From Hyphomonadaceae bacterium (GTDB taxonomy: Bacteria > Pseudomonadota > Alphaproteobacteria > Caulobacterales > Hyphomonadaceae), in contig JAUYPV010000038.1 in the NCBI GenBank assembly GCA_030697555.1, positions 1 to 57,290 of the forward strand: a DNA stretch of 57,290 bases, read 5' to 3'. Positions 9,259-18,013 of this stretch are shown here, in pieces. The position numbers and the translations under genes were made by a program. Within the stretch, counting starts at the first letter, position 1. Each line of letters starts with the position of its first letter. The notes beneath the pieces are model-generated. The model was not told where the DNA came from and searched no databases. It saw nothing but the letters and a program-made list of their open reading frames with translations.

Positions 9259-9367
9259 CCTAGGCGCGCTCGGAGGTATGACGCCACGCTAACATCCTCC
9301 AGCCGCCTCAACCGCCCCCGGCCAAACGACAACTGGAAATCCGGTCCGCCCTGAGTATGGTGCGGCC

Positions 9368-10540
9368 ATGATTTCAAATTCCAGACAACCTCTCGATTTC
9401 GACCTCGGCGAAACCGCCGACATGATCCGCGACACGGTGCGCGGCTTTGCCGACGCCGAGATCGCGCCCATTGCGGCGGAGATCGACAAGACCGACCAGT
9501 TCCCCCGTCATCTCTGGCCAAAGATGGGTGAGCTCGGCCTACTCGGCATCACGGTCGAGGAAGAGTGGGGCGGCTCAGGCCTCGGCTATCTCGAGCACGT
9601 CGTGGCGATGGAAGAGATCAGCCGCGCTTCCGCCTCAGTCGGTCTCTCCTACGGCGCCCACTCCAACCTCTGCGTCAACCAGATGCGCCGCTGGGGCACG
9701 GACGAGCAGAAGAAGAAATACCTCTCCAAGCTGATCACCGGCGAACATCTCGGCTCGCTCGCCATGTCGGAATCCGGCGCGGGCTCCGACGTCGTCTCGA
9801 TGAAGCTCAAGGCCGAGAGACAAGGCGACCGCTACATCCTCAACGGCACGAAGATGTGGATCACCAATGGCCCCTCCGCCGACACGCTGATCGTCTACGC
9901 CAAGACCGAGCCCGACAAGAACTCGCGCGGCATCACCGCCTTCATCATCGAGAAGGGCTTCAAGGGTTTCTCCGTCGCCCAGAAGCTCGACAAGCTCGGC
10001 ATGCGCGGCTCCGAAACCGGAGAACTCGTCTTCCAGGATTGCGAAGTCCCCGCCGAGAACATCATCGGCCCGCTCAATGGCGGCGTCGAAGTCCTGATGT
10101 CCGGCCTCGACTACGAGCGCGCGGTTCTGGCTGCCGGATCAACCGGCATCATGCAGGCCTGCATGGATGTCGTGCTGCCCTACGTCCACGACCGCAAACA
10201 GTTCGGCAAACCCATCGGCGAGTTCCAGCTTATCCAGGGCAAGCTTGCCGACATGTACGTCAAGATGAACGCCGCCAAGGCCTATGTGTACGCAGTCGCC
10301 AAGGCCTGCGACAACGGCCGCACCGCCCGCAAGGACTCGGCCGGCGCCATCCTCTTCGCCGCCGAAACCGCAACCCAGCTCGCCCTCGACGCCATCCAGA
10401 TCCTCGGCGGCAACGGCTACATCAACGAATACCCCACCGGCCGCCTCCTGCGCGATGCCAAGCTCTACGAGATCGGCGCCGGCACATCGGAGATTCGCCG
10501 CTGGCTGATCGGTCGTGAGCTGTTCGAGGAAACGGCCTGA
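9368..10540 (+). CDS. ivd: Isovaleryl-CoA dehydrogenase
   Basis: A 390-residue FAD acyl-CoA dehydrogenase. [17 protein letters not shown] and [17 protein letters not shown] form the FAD/substrate site, and [20 protein letters not shown] is the family C-terminal signature. The catalytic base assigns the subfamily. Glu250 in [11 protein letters not shown] is the isovaleryl-CoA dehydrogenase-type base, while the position of the usual MCAD Glu is Ala in YEIGAGTSE. It would convert isovaleryl-CoA to 3-methylcrotonyl-CoA in leucine degradation. The rest of the pathway is not visible nearby. A synonymous copy of its last eight codons plus stop reappears after the next gene. Confidence 0.9.
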   Translation: MISNSRQPLDFDLGETADMIRDTVRGFADAEIAPIAAEIDKTDQFPRHLWPKMGELGLLGITVEEEWGGSGLGYLEHVVAMEEISRASASVGLSYGAHSNLCVNQMRRWGTDEQKKKYLSKLITGEHLGSLAMSESGAGSDVVSMKLKAERQGDRYILNGTKMWITNGPSADTLIVYAKTEPDKNSRGITAFIIEKGFKGFSVAQKLDKLGMRGSETGELVFQDCEVPAENIIGPLNGGVEVLMSGLDYERAVLAAGSTGIMQACMDVVLPYVHDRKQFGKPIGEFQLIQGKLADMYVKMNAAKAYVYAVAKACDNGRTARKDSAGAILFAAETATQLALDAIQILGGNGYINEYPTGRLLRDAKLYEIGAGTSEIRRWLIGRELFEETA

Positions 10541-10567
10541 CCAACGCCCCGCACTTGGAGAGCTGAC

Positions 10568-11512
10568 ATGAGCTTCAGATCACTCGCCGTTGCTGCTTTC
10601 GCCAGCCTACTCGTGGCGCCGTCCCTCGCCCAGACACCGCAACCCACCGCCGATCCGGGTCCACCGCTCAGCGGTTATCCGCGCAAGGCGCTTGGGCTGC
10701 CCACGCCTGCCGAGCTGAAGACAGCCACCTACGTCCGCGATGTCATCTACGGCCACCGGGACGGAATGGCGCTCACCTACGACGTCTTCAAGCCGCTGAA
10801 GCCCAATGGCGCGCTGGTCGTGAACATGGTCTCCGCCGGTTGGAGATCGTCGTGGGCGGCGCCCGAAGAGCGCCAGGCTCGCTACCAGCTGCTTATCGAC
10901 AAGGGCTTCACCGTCGTCGCGCTCTATCACGCGTCCGCGCCCCGCTTCACAGTGCCGGATGCGGTCAAGGACGTCCGGCTGGGGATGCGCCACATCAAGC
11001 TGCACGCCGCCGACTACGGCGCTGATCCCGCGCGGATCGGTGTGTGGGGCGCGAGCGCCGGAGGCCATCTTTCGCTGGTCGCCGGTGTCATGGCCGATGA
11101 CGGAGACCCGGCAGCGGCCAATCCGCTGCAGCGGTCAGGCAACCGCGTCCGCGCCGTCGTCGCCTATTTTCCTCCCACCGATCTCGATGTGCTGTTGGGC
11201 AGCCGGGCAAAATCCGGCGCCATCGATTTCGACGACAGTCTCCGCGCGTCCATCTCGCCGATCCACTACGTCGACGCGCGCGATCCGCCGACCCTGCTCA
11301 TCACGGGCGACGCGGACAAGGGCGTCCCGCCCTCGCAGTCGGAGACAATGAAGGCGGCGCTCGACAAGGCAGGCGTCGAAAACAAGCTCACCATGTTCCC
11401 GGGCGCGGACCACGACTTCTACGTCAAGGGCGATCCGGCAAAGACCGACGCCTATGCGGTCGAGGCCATGAATGCGATGGCCGGCTGGTTCGAGAAACAC
11501 CTGAAGAAGTAG
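10568..11512 (+). CDS. Secreted alpha/beta hydrolase (esterase-like)
   Basis: A 314-residue protein with a signal peptide (MSFRSLAVAAFASLLVAPSLAQ). The alpha/beta-hydrolase triad is visible: nucleophile Ser163 in GASAGG, an Asp in TGDADKGVPPSQS, and a His in PGADHDFY. The N-terminal YDVFKPLKPNGALVVNM and late acid/His loops resemble BD-FAE/carboxylesterase-type enzymes. Cleavage of an ester or short peptide in the periplasm is likely, but the substrate is unknown. It starts 27 bases after ivd and is bounded downstream by a remnant of the ivd 3' end, suggesting it was inserted there. Confidence 0.75.
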   Translation: MSFRSLAVAAFASLLVAPSLAQTPQPTADPGPPLSGYPRKALGLPTPAELKTATYVRDVIYGHRDGMALTYDVFKPLKPNGALVVNMVSAGWRSSWAAPEERQARYQLLIDKGFTVVALYHASAPRFTVPDAVKDVRLGMRHIKLHAADYGADPARIGVWGASAGGHLSLVAGVMADDGDPAAANPLQRSGNRVRAVVAYFPPTDLDVLLGSRAKSGAIDFDDSLRASISPIHYVDARDPPTLLITGDADKGVPPSQSETMKAALDKAGVENKLTMFPGADHDFYVKGDPAKTDAYAVEAMNAMAGWFEKHLKK

Positions 11513-11539
11513 CGAGAGCTGTTCGAAGAGACGGCCTGA
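11513..11539 (+). pseudogene. Duplicate remnant of the ivd 3' end
   Basis: Directly after the esterase stop codon, 27 bases encode RELFEETA followed by TGA. This is exactly the C-terminus of isovaleryl-CoA dehydrogenase at 10514-10540. The two stretches differ at three bases, all silent third positions. This looks like an in-frame leftover of a second ivd allele. Confidence 0.75.
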
Positions 11540-11596
11540 TCGTCACACATCCGCCCGAAAGCCCGGCAAGCCTCGCCGCTCATCAGGGGGAGGCGG

Positions 11597-12247
11597 ATGA
11601 AACATCTCATCATCGTCGCATCGATCGCGCTCGCGCCGGCGTGCGCCAACGCCCCAGCGCCGGAAGCTCCAGCAGCGCCGCAGCTCTCCGCCGAGCAATG
11701 CGGCGTCGATCTCGGCAAGCACATGAACCTGACGTTCGACGAGTTCGACCAGAACCTCGATGCTGGATGGCGCGAGATCGCCAACAAGCCGGGATGCCAG
11801 CAGGCCGGCGCCGATCTCATCGCTCTCTACCGCGATCAGCAGCTCGCCCAGCAGGCGGCCGGGCTGGATTGGCACGAAGCCCAGCTACGGGCCGCCGCCG
11901 GCGAAACCGGGAAGGCGCTAGACCTCTTCCGCCGCAACCTGGCTTTCAAGAAGGCGAATGCCGAAGACGCAGGCGCCGCCGCGGATGTGCTCTATGGCGA
12001 AGCCACGATCGCCTTCCTCGAACGCGACCGCAAAACCTTGCAGGCCAAACGCGACGCGCTCGCCGCCCTGCCCAAGCCGGACTGGTTCGAGGTCACTGCC
12101 GCCAACTTCAGGAAGAAGTTTCCAGACGCCAAGGCGGTCATGGCCTGGCCGACCAACCTCAACGTCGTCGATGGCTTCATCGCCTGCTTCGACAAGCCCT
12201 ACACCGAGGCCTATTCCTTCAATTGCCAGCCCAGGCCGCCGGGCTGA
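11597..12247 (+). CDS. Secreted protein of unknown function, tandem paralogue 1
   Basis: A 216-residue protein with an N-terminal export signal (MKHLIIVASIALAPACANA). A Cys near the cleavage site makes a lipoprotein possible, but the lipobox is imperfect. The body is mostly helical, with a TPR-like pair: LDWHEAQLRAAAGETGKALDLFRRN, then DVLYGEATIAFLERDRKTLQAKRDALAALPKPD. Two cysteines (ECGVD-type and NKPGCQQ) recur in its neighbour. I do not recognise the family. A GGGGGAGG ribosome binding site precedes the ATG. The paralogue at 12290 follows in tandem. Confidence 0.7.
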   Translation: MKHLIIVASIALAPACANAPAPEAPAAPQLSAEQCGVDLGKHMNLTFDEFDQNLDAGWREIANKPGCQQAGADLIALYRDQQLAQQAAGLDWHEAQLRAAAGETGKALDLFRRNLAFKKANAEDAGAAADVLYGEATIAFLERDRKTLQAKRDALAALPKPDWFEVTAANFRKKFPDAKAVMAWPTNLNVVDGFIACFDKPYTEAYSFNCQPRPPG

Positions 12248-12289
12248 GCCAACGTATACGCTTGATGTGTCGAACCGCAGGGGAGTCTG

Positions 12290-12934
12290 ATGAAGCATCT
12301 CATCGCAGTCGCAACACTGGTGCTCGCCGCCATGAGCGCCCACGCCCAGACGCCGCAGAAGCCCGCCGCCGAATGCGGCGTCGAGCCGCTCGGCAGATAC
12401 ACCAAGCTGACATTCGATGAGTTCGACCAGACACTCGGCGGCGGCTGGCGCGTCATCAGCAAGAAGGACGGCTGCGAAACTGCCGCCGCCGATCTGATCG
12501 CCGGCTATCGCGAAGAGATGGCGCAACACCAGGCCAAGCTCGAATGGCACGAGGCGCAGGTGCGCGCCGCCGGCGGAGATACGGCCAAGGCCATCGAACT
12601 CTTCCGCAGCAATGTCGCCTTCGAAAAATCCGTACGCGAGGAGCGCCGCTCGCAGGACGGCATCCTCTATGGCGAGGCCACCATCGCCTTTCTCGAAAAC
12701 GACCGCGCCACGCTCGAGGCGAAGCGGGCCCAGCTCGCAGCCATACCCAAGCCCGACGGATTCGATGAGGCGGTCGCTAAAGCCTACAAGGACAAATTCC
12801 CCAACCTGAAACCGCCGACCTGGCCGCTGAATCTCGAAGTCGTCGACGGTCTGATCAGGTGTTTCGGCAAGCCATACAGCGAGGCCTACGGTTGCCGGAC
12901 AGGCAACAGAGGCGACGCGCCCGGCGTGCAGTGA
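12290..12934 (+). CDS. Secreted protein of unknown function, tandem paralogue 2
   Basis: A 214-residue protein with a clear signal peptide (MKHLIAVATLVLAAMSAHAQ). It shares with its upstream neighbour ECGV, LTFDEFDQ, GWR.I..K.GC, ADLI, WHEAQ, LYGEATIAFLE, WP.NL.VVDG.I.CF.KPY.EAY. The paralogy covers the whole length, so this is a tandem gene duplication. The mature protein should be periplasmic with a helical-repeat core and conserved Cys pairs. Function is unknown. An intrinsic terminator follows. Confidence 0.7.
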   Translation: MKHLIAVATLVLAAMSAHAQTPQKPAAECGVEPLGRYTKLTFDEFDQTLGGGWRVISKKDGCETAAADLIAGYREEMAQHQAKLEWHEAQVRAAGGDTAKAIELFRSNVAFEKSVREERRSQDGILYGEATIAFLENDRATLEAKRAQLAAIPKPDGFDEAVAKAYKDKFPNLKPPTWPLNLEVVDGLIRCFGKPYSEAYGCRTGNRGDAPGVQ

Positions 12935-12953
12935 CGCTAAGCCAAACGGCTTT

Positions 12954-12988
12954 CGCCCGCCGCTGCGATCTGCAGGGGCGGGCGTTTT
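12954..12988 (+). terminator. Intrinsic terminator after the tandem paralogues
   Basis: Perfect 8-bp stem CGCCCGCC / GGCGGGCG (12954-12961, 12977-12984) with an internal GCTGC..GCAGG extension, directly followed by TTTT. It ends the forward transcript carrying the two secreted paralogues. Confidence 0.8.
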
Positions 12989-13009
12989 CCTTGGGGGAGG
13001 AAGAAACCT

Positions 13010-13147
13010 CTAGTTCGCCGAGGCGATCGTGGTCAGCAACGCTGCTGGTGTGTCCACGAACAAATCGCTGTTGCCTGGGAAGGCGAAGGGAGTTGCCACG
13101 ACGACGAATACGGCGAAGGCCGCAACTATGATGCGCTTTGCGAGCAT
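13010..13147 (-). CDS. Possible 45-residue secreted or membrane small protein
   Basis: A short open frame starting at ATG 13147. It has a basic-hydrophobic N-terminus (MLAKRIIVAAFAVFVVVATP) typical of a signal sequence, then a short tail ending LLTTIASAN. No good ribosome binding site is visible, and the frame is open to 13261 upstream. It occupies an otherwise empty stretch between the terminator at 12954-12988 and the TetR gene. It may be real or chance. Confidence 0.35.
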   Translation of the reverse strand: MLAKRIIVAAFAVFVVVATPFAFPGNSDLFVDTPAALLTTIASAN

Positions 13148-13291
13148 GGGGAGGGCTCGTTCTTTTCTGTTCTTATGGCCGGGTGGGTTTATGTTTTGTC
13201 CCGGTCTTCTGTCCGCTTCAGATGGAGACGCAATGCGACCCAAAAAAGGCGCCCCCTCCATAATTTTTTAACATGGGAACTGCCTGCGTAT

Positions 13292-13891
13292 TCAGGCCTT
13301 TGAAGCGCCCTCGGGCCCGCGCCCGTAGCTTTGCAGCAACACTTGTATTGCTTCCGAAGCCATCGGTCCGGACGTCTTCCCGTCCATCCCCCAGTAGTCC
13401 TTCAGCGACACCCAGGCGAACGAGCTGTCCAAGAGCTGGCACAGCGCCGCCAGCTCTTTCCGCTTCGCCGGGCCGAGGTCCGGCCGCGCCGCGCCCACGG
13501 CCTTCAGGGCGGCTGCCTGCCGCTCCTCATTGGCCACCAGCCGCAACTGCTGCCCCTGCCGCGCAAACACCAGGAACCGCGTCACGCCCTCTTCCGCGTC
13601 GAAGGAGGGGAACTTCGTCCGCGGCTGCCGCACCAACCATTCCGGCGTATCCGGAAACCCGTCGCCCGAAGCCGCCCGGTCAATGACGTGCCGCCAGAGC
13701 TGCTCCACCAGCTCCTCCCTTGTGGAGAAGTGCCGATAAACCGTCCGCTCGGTCACCGCCGCCCGCTTGGCGACCCCGGCGATGGTCAGCTCCTCCAGCG
13801 GATTGTCCGCCAGGAACTCCAGCGCCGCATCGAGGATGCGTGTCCGGGTGAGGTCCTTGTGGGCGTCGCGCAGGGAAGGGGTCTTGCTCAT
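13292..13891 (-). CDS. TetR/AcrR family transcriptional regulator
   Basis: A 199-residue regulator. The N-terminal HTH is [28 protein letters not shown], typical TetR, followed by a helical ligand domain. The ATG at 13891 ([24 protein letters not shown]) fits the family better than an upstream start that adds ten residues. It lies 33 bases downstream of the methyltransferase on the same strand, so the two probably form an operon. The ligand is unknown. Confidence 0.85.
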   Translation of the reverse strand: MSKTPSLRDAHKDLTRTRILDAALEFLADNPLEELTIAGVAKRAAVTERTVYRHFSTREELVEQLWRHVIDRAASGDGFPDTPEWLVRQPRTKFPSFDAEEGVTRFLVFARQGQQLRLVANEERQAAALKAVGAARPDLGPAKRKELAALCQLLDSSFAWVSLKDYWGMDGKTSGPMASEAIQVLLQSYGRGPEGASKA

Positions 13892-13924
13892 GTCAGAGTC
13901 TATGACACGAGCAACAGCCAACGG

Positions 13925-14785
13925 CTACCCCGCCTTCGCCGTCACGATCCACGTCGCGCCAGTCAGGCTGAAGCCGTCTTTCCCCGCCAGCGGCTCGATC
14001 GCCCGGCTGACCGCCTCCAGCACCTTCGCCTCATGCCCCGCGCCATGCTCCCGCATGAACCGCGACACCGGTCCGGTCCGCACTGCCGTTTCCGCCGCGC
14101 TCTTCAGGTCGCTCCCCAGCCGGATCGCCGCGTCGAACGGCTCGGCGTCCACATCCCTGAAGTTCGCCTCCAGCAGGATCGCCCGCACCCGCGTCTGGTC
14201 CGCGAACGCAAACGGTCCCGGCGCATGCGGATCCGATTTCGGCTGCACCACCCCCAGCGCCTCCCGCGCCGCCAGCAGCGGCAGCATCGCCCACGGATTT
14301 TCCCTCGGCGCCCGCCAGCACACGAACGCCATCCGCCCCCCGTTCTTCAGCGACCTGTCCTTCAGCGACCGCCGCAGGTGCTCGAACGCCGGTACGGGCG
14401 CGGCGAAGAACATCACTCCGAACCGCGAAAACAGCAGGTCCTGCTCCATCGGCAGCCTCCCGTTCGAGGCATCCGTCTCCGCGAAAGTCACATTGCTGAG
14501 CTTCGCCGCCGCCGCCCGGCGCCTAGCCAGCTCCAGCATCGGCTGCGACACATCGATCCCGTTCACCTTGCCGCCCGGCGCGACCTGCCGCGCTAGCTCA
14601 AGGGTGGACCCGCCGCATCCACACCCGACATCGATCACCTGTTCGCCAGGGCGCGCCGCCGCAGCCTTCAGCGCCGCCTCTCCGAATGGCTGGGTGAACC
14701 GATCGAACTCGTCCTGGAATTCAACCCAGCGCTTGCCCAGCGGTCCGTTCCAGTCGGCGATCTGCTCGCTGTTGTCGGCGGCCAT
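13925..14785 (-). CDS. Class I SAM-dependent methyltransferase
   Basis: A 286-residue methyltransferase. SAM motif I is [20 protein letters not shown], followed by [19 protein letters not shown] (acidic loop for ribose) and [14 protein letters not shown]. The UbiE/COQ5-like layout suggests a small-molecule substrate, unidentified. The start at 14785 is supported by GGAG seven bases upstream. The open frame upstream would run into ndk on the other strand. It precedes the TetR gene in a probable two-gene operon. Confidence 0.8.
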   Translation of the reverse strand: MAADNSEQIADWNGPLGKRWVEFQDEFDRFTQPFGEAALKAAAARPGEQVIDVGCGCGGSTLELARQVAPGGKVNGIDVSQPMLELARRRAAAAKLSNVTFAETDASNGRLPMEQDLLFSRFGVMFFAAPVPAFEHLRRSLKDRSLKNGGRMAFVCWRAPRENPWAMLPLLAAREALGVVQPKSDPHAPGPFAFADQTRVRAILLEANFRDVDAEPFDAAIRLGSDLKSAAETAVRTGPVSRFMREHGAGHEAKVLEAVSRAIEPLAGKDGFSLTGATWIVTAKAG

Positions 14786-14951
14786 TTCACGCTCCGTTCT
14801 CGTGTACGTAAGGATAGTGCAGTCCTGTATGCCACGAAACGCCGCCGGACTGTTGGCGCGGCGCACGGCCAAGGCTATAGGGGCGTCCCAAACCCGATTC
14901 AGCCCTGTTTTCAGCCACTCCTTACCCAGCAAGCCTTCAAGGGACGACCAG

Positions 14952-15374
14952 ATGCCGGTGCAACGCACGCTCTCGATCATCAAGCCGGACGCAACGGCCC
15001 GTAATCTCACCGGCGCGATCAACGCCGTGTTCGAGAAGAGCGGCCTGCGCATTGTCGCCCAGAAGCGCGTCCGTCTCACTCGCGCTCAGGCCGAAGGCTT
15101 CTACGGCGAACATAAAGCCCGCGGTTTCTTCGGCGAGCTGGTCGACTTCATGACCTCCGCTCCCGTCGTCATTCAAGTGCTCGAAGCCGACAACGCCGTC
15201 GCCAAACACCGTGAAGTCATGGGCGCGACCGACCCGGCGAAAGCCGCCGACGGCACCGTCCGCAAGCTCTTCGCGAAATCCATCGGCGAGAATTCCGTCC
15301 ATGGCTCCGACAGCGAAGCCAGCGCCGAACGCGAAATCAATTTCTTCTTCCGTCTCGACGAAATCGTGGGTTGA
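14952..15374 (+). CDS. ndk: Nucleoside diphosphate kinase
   Basis: A 140-residue nucleoside diphosphate kinase that transfers the gamma-phosphate between nucleotides. [14 protein letters not shown] opens the protein. The active-site motif ENSVHGSDS contains the phosphorylated His117, the same number as in E. coli. Length is standard. The gene is divergent from the methyltransferase and is immediately followed by a GNAT gene. Confidence 0.96.
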   Translation: MPVQRTLSIIKPDATARNLTGAINAVFEKSGLRIVAQKRVRLTRAQAEGFYGEHKARGFFGELVDFMTSAPVVIQVLEADNAVAKHREVMGATDPAKAADGTVRKLFAKSIGENSVHGSDSEASAEREINFFFRLDEIVG

Positions 15375-15828
15375 TCCAATCACGCATCCCATTCGCCCCG
15401 CGCGTCCTTCCGAACGTAAAGCGCTGGAGGAACTACAGCGCCGCGCGTCGCAGAAATGGGACGAGTCACAGCCCGAACTGATGCAGCAGCGTGTCGAGCT
15501 GCCGGCCGAGCAGATCGCCGCCGGTCTCGTCATCGTCGTCGAGCACTGGGGCGCTCCCGCCGGCTTCGTGGTGGTCGTGCCGCGCGATGACGGTAACGCC
15601 GATCTCGACGGTCCTTTCATCGAGCCCGATCTCTGGCGCACCGGCCTCGGCCGCCGCCTGGTCGAGGAAGCCGCCCACTTCGCCACCGTCCTCGAAGCCG
15701 GCGTCCTCGTCGCCACCGCGACGCCCCGCAGCGTGCCTTTCTACGCCAAGTGCGGCTTCACCCCCGCTGGCACCCACAACTCCTCCCAGGGCCCGCTCGC
15801 CCTGATGTCGCGTAGCCTGATTTTCTGA
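15301..15828 (+). CDS. GNAT-family N-acetyltransferase, uncertain start
   Basis: The frame encodes a GNAT domain beginning [19 protein letters not shown]. The acetyl-CoA-binding segment is [15 protein letters not shown], and [12 protein letters not shown] is the C-terminal signature. The domain begins only after the ndk stop. No ATG, GTG or TTG lies between that stop and the domain. The nearest in-frame ATG is 15301, which overlaps ndk by about 75 bases and adds residues unlike the family. An ATC codon at 15379 sits exactly where an ATG would be expected. Translation coupled to ndk is likely. The substrate is unknown. Confidence 0.65.
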   Translation: MAPTAKPAPNAKSISSSVSTKSWVDPITHPIRPARPSERKALEELQRRASQKWDESQPELMQQRVELPAEQIAAGLVIVVEHWGAPAGFVVVVPRDDGNADLDGPFIEPDLWRTGLGRRLVEEAAHFATVLEAGVLVATATPRSVPFYAKCGFTPAGTHNSSQGPLALMSRSLIF

Positions 15829-15851
15829 TCAGACCACCGACCTCACCTTGG

Positions 15852-15939
15852 GGAGCGCCGGGCGCCTGCCCGGCTCTTTGGGGCAACATCAAATAACGCG
15901 AGCGTTGAATCGCTTGGCCGGGCAGGCGCCCGGCGCTCC
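15852..15939 (-). repeat. 88-bp palindromic repeat element, copy 2
   Basis: Perfect 22-bp inverted-repeat arms (15852-15873 and 15918-15939) flank a 44-bp core. The element is in opposite orientation to the copy at 9171-9258 and has exactly the same length. It lies between the GNAT gene and the MarR operator region, outside genes. Confidence 0.85.
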
Positions 15940-15965
15940 TCCGAACCGAGTTCCCCAACGTCAAC

Positions 15966-16003
15966 TACATCGCATGCGATATGGATATTGCGCATGCGAT
16001 GTA
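15966..16003. promoter_or_regulatory. MarR-type operator: 13-bp inverted repeat with palindromic half-sites
   Basis: Arms TACATCGCATGCG (15966-15978) and CGCATGCGATGTA (15991-16003) are perfect inverted repeats across a 12-bp spacer. Each arm contains a CGCATGCG palindrome, placing two copies of CGCATGCGAT 20 bp apart, on the same helix face. The site ends 19 bases before the MarR start codon, where an autoregulator would bind. Confidence 0.7.
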
Positions 16004-16022
16004 TTCGGCCTAGCTCTTCGCC

Positions 16023-16478
16023 ATGACTCAACCTGGCCGCCGCATGTTCTGGCTGCTCGCGCGCGCCCAGCGCCGCGTCAACGCAACCTCGGACGCCGGC
16101 CTTGCGGACCTCGGCCTTACCGCGACACAGGCCGGCGCTCTTTTCTGCTTCACCGATGAAGGCCTGCTTGTGGGGGACCTCGCCGCGAAGCTGGATCTCG
16201 CCCAATCCGCTGCATCCGGTCTCGCCAGGCGCCTCGAAGACGCTGGCCTTGTCGTGCGCAGCGAAGACGCCGCCGATGGCCGCGCCGCGCGCCTGAAGCT
16301 CACCGCCCTCGGCAAGCGACGCCGGGAAGTGGCGGGCCTGCGCGTCGCCACCGCCAATGCGCGCCTGCTGGAAGGCTTCAGCGAACGCGAGATCGACACG
16401 GTCGTCCGTTGGCTTAACCGCGTCGCCGAAATTCCCGAAGAAAACTTGCGCCCGAAACGGCAGAAGGAACGCACATGA
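16023..16478 (+). CDS. MarR-family transcriptional regulator
   Basis: A 151-residue winged-helix regulator. LTATQAGALFCFTDEGLLVGDLAAKLDLAQSAASGLARRLEDAGLV is the helix-turn-helix region, and VRSEDAADGRAARLKLTALG is the wing. The C-terminus is helical for dimerisation. It overlaps the crotonase gene by four bases (ATGA), so the two are translationally coupled. The double palindrome just upstream is the likely autoregulatory site. Acyl-CoA responsiveness is plausible from the neighbour but is inference. Confidence 0.85.
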   Translation: MTQPGRRMFWLLARAQRRVNATSDAGLADLGLTATQAGALFCFTDEGLLVGDLAAKLDLAQSAASGLARRLEDAGLVVRSEDAADGRAARLKLTALGKRRREVAGLRVATANARLLEGFSEREIDTVVRWLNRVAEIPEENLRPKRQKERT

Positions 16479-17242
16479 CCGAGCACGTGAAAGTCAGCGT
16501 CGACAACGGCGTGATGGAAATCACTTGGAATCGTCCCGAGAAGAAGAACGCGATCACCAACGCGATGTACAAGGCGGTGGGCGAGGCGCTCGACAGGGCC
16601 TCTGCCGACAAGTCGATCCGCGTCGCGCTGTTCACCTCCGAAGGCGACAGCTTCACCGCCGGCAATGATCTTTCCGTCTTCGCCGCCGCCAACTCCGGCG
16701 GCGCGGCCGAGCCTCCTCAGGGTCACCGCCTGATCCACACCCTTGCCAAATTCGACAAGCCGCTCGTTGCAGGCGTGCGCGGCGTGGCGGTCGGCGTCGG
16801 CACGACGATGCTGCTCCACTGCGACCTCGTCTATGTCGCGACCGATGCGAAGCTGAGCACGCCCTTCGTCAACCTCGCGCTCGTTCCCGAAGCCGCATCC
16901 TCGATCACGCTCCCGGCCCGCATCGGCCAAGCCAGGGCCTTTGCCATGTTCGCGCTCGGCGAGCCCGTGTTGGGCGAGCAGGCCGTGCAGTGGGGCATCG
17001 CCAACGCCGCCGTCCCCGCCGACCAGGTCCTGGCCACCGCCCGCGACGCCGCTCGCAAGCTCGCCCAGCGCCCACTCGGCGCCCTGATGGCCACCAAGAA
17101 ACTCATGCGCGACGGCGAAATCCTGCTGCAACAGATGCATCGGGAAGGCGAGTTGTTCGCAAAGCAACTCAAGACCGCCGAAGCGGCGGAAGCCTTCGCC
17201 GCCTTCGCCCAGAGACGCCAGCCGGATTTCAGCAAGGTCTGA
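16475..17242 (+). CDS. Enoyl-CoA hydratase/isomerase family protein (crotonase)
   Basis: A 255-residue crotonase-fold enzyme. WNRPEKKNAITNAMYKAV opens the domain. SFTAGNDLSVF forms part of the CoA and oxyanion site. VAVGVGTTMLLHCDLVYVA and NLALVPEAASS follow, with one catalytic Glu visible in LVPEA. The first Glu of true enoyl-CoA hydratases is not obvious, so an isomerase or another crotonase reaction is equally likely. It is cotranscribed with the MarR regulator. Confidence 0.8.
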   Translation: MTEHVKVSVDNGVMEITWNRPEKKNAITNAMYKAVGEALDRASADKSIRVALFTSEGDSFTAGNDLSVFAAANSGGAAEPPQGHRLIHTLAKFDKPLVAGVRGVAVGVGTTMLLHCDLVYVATDAKLSTPFVNLALVPEAASSITLPARIGQARAFAMFALGEPVLGEQAVQWGIANAAVPADQVLATARDAARKLAQRPLGALMATKKLMRDGEILLQQMHREGELFAKQLKTAEAAEAFAAFAQRRQPDFSKV

Positions 17243-18013
17243 CAGCCCCAGCGAACCGCGAGGGCCGGCCTCACAGCGCCAGAGACGCCCTTAACCTGCT
17301 GGGTCAAACGACGAAATCCGCAGGTTAAGGACGCGCGTCCGAAACTTTTTCAGAAAAAGATTCTGAAGCCCGACAAGCGCTTGCGCGGTTTTCCGCGAAA
17401 ATCCGCGCCGAAAAATCGTACAACTTATCCTGCTGGGTCCCGGACGGACGGATAATGCCGCCCATGACCCAGGCACTTTCACGCGCAAACTGGAGTGGTT
17501 CCCCTTCGCTCACCGGGCTTTGGCCCGAGGCGCTGCTGCGCGGAATCGCGATCCTCTGGTCAAACGTCGTCGTAACTTTCCGGATGAACCCCAGCCGTCC
17601 CGCTTGTGAATGCACACGAGAGCTGCGACGGCGGCCGCAAGACGCGATGCCGCCGCCGCTGCCGTTGCTGCTGCCCATCCTGGGAGGCGCTGCCGCTGCC
17701 GCTGCTGCTGCTGCTGCCTTCGGAATCTCGCCGCCGACTCACACGCTCAAGCCCGGAAAACCTCGACCCCGCCCGCAAGCGTGCGCGTCTCAAAGGCGTG
17801 AGATGCGCAGCATCGAACGCTTGCTCACCGGCGATTGCCATGAAGGAGCGCCGGGGTTCGCCTCCGGCGAACGCTCGGCTCTTGTTGGTGTTGTTAGCAT
17901 TGTTAGAAACGTTGGAATCCCGTTTCCAATACGCGCGCCAATCGCAAGTTAGGCGCGCCTACGCCCCGCAACCCCCAACCCGCGGCCCAAGCTGCGAGAA
18001 CGCGGCCCTGCAC
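17243..18013. other. 770-bp gap without convincing genes; several hairpins and a CTG-rich tract
   Basis: No frame here has family-like content. Visible structure: a perfect 11-bp inverted repeat (17289-17299 / 17320-17330); AT-rich hairpins near 17344-17375; a GCGCGG-TTTT / AAAA-CCGCGC inverted repeat near 17388-17413; a CTG/CCG-rich run at 17650-17720; GTTCGCC-TCC-GGCGAAC near 17855; and the perfect palindrome TAGGCGCGCCTA at 17950-17961. CCTGCTGGGTC occurs twice. It could hold a non-coding RNA or a decayed element. Confidence 0.4.

Noticed and set aside
17840-17875. GGAGCGCCGGGGTTCGCC as a third copy of the 88-bp element
   Set aside because: Only the first ten or so bases match; there is no 44-bp core or paired right arm.
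17455-17952. Open frame with a poly-Ala run in the 770-bp gap
   Set aside because: It has no family resemblance, its Ala run comes from a GCTGCC repeat, and there is no ribosome binding site; treated as non-coding.
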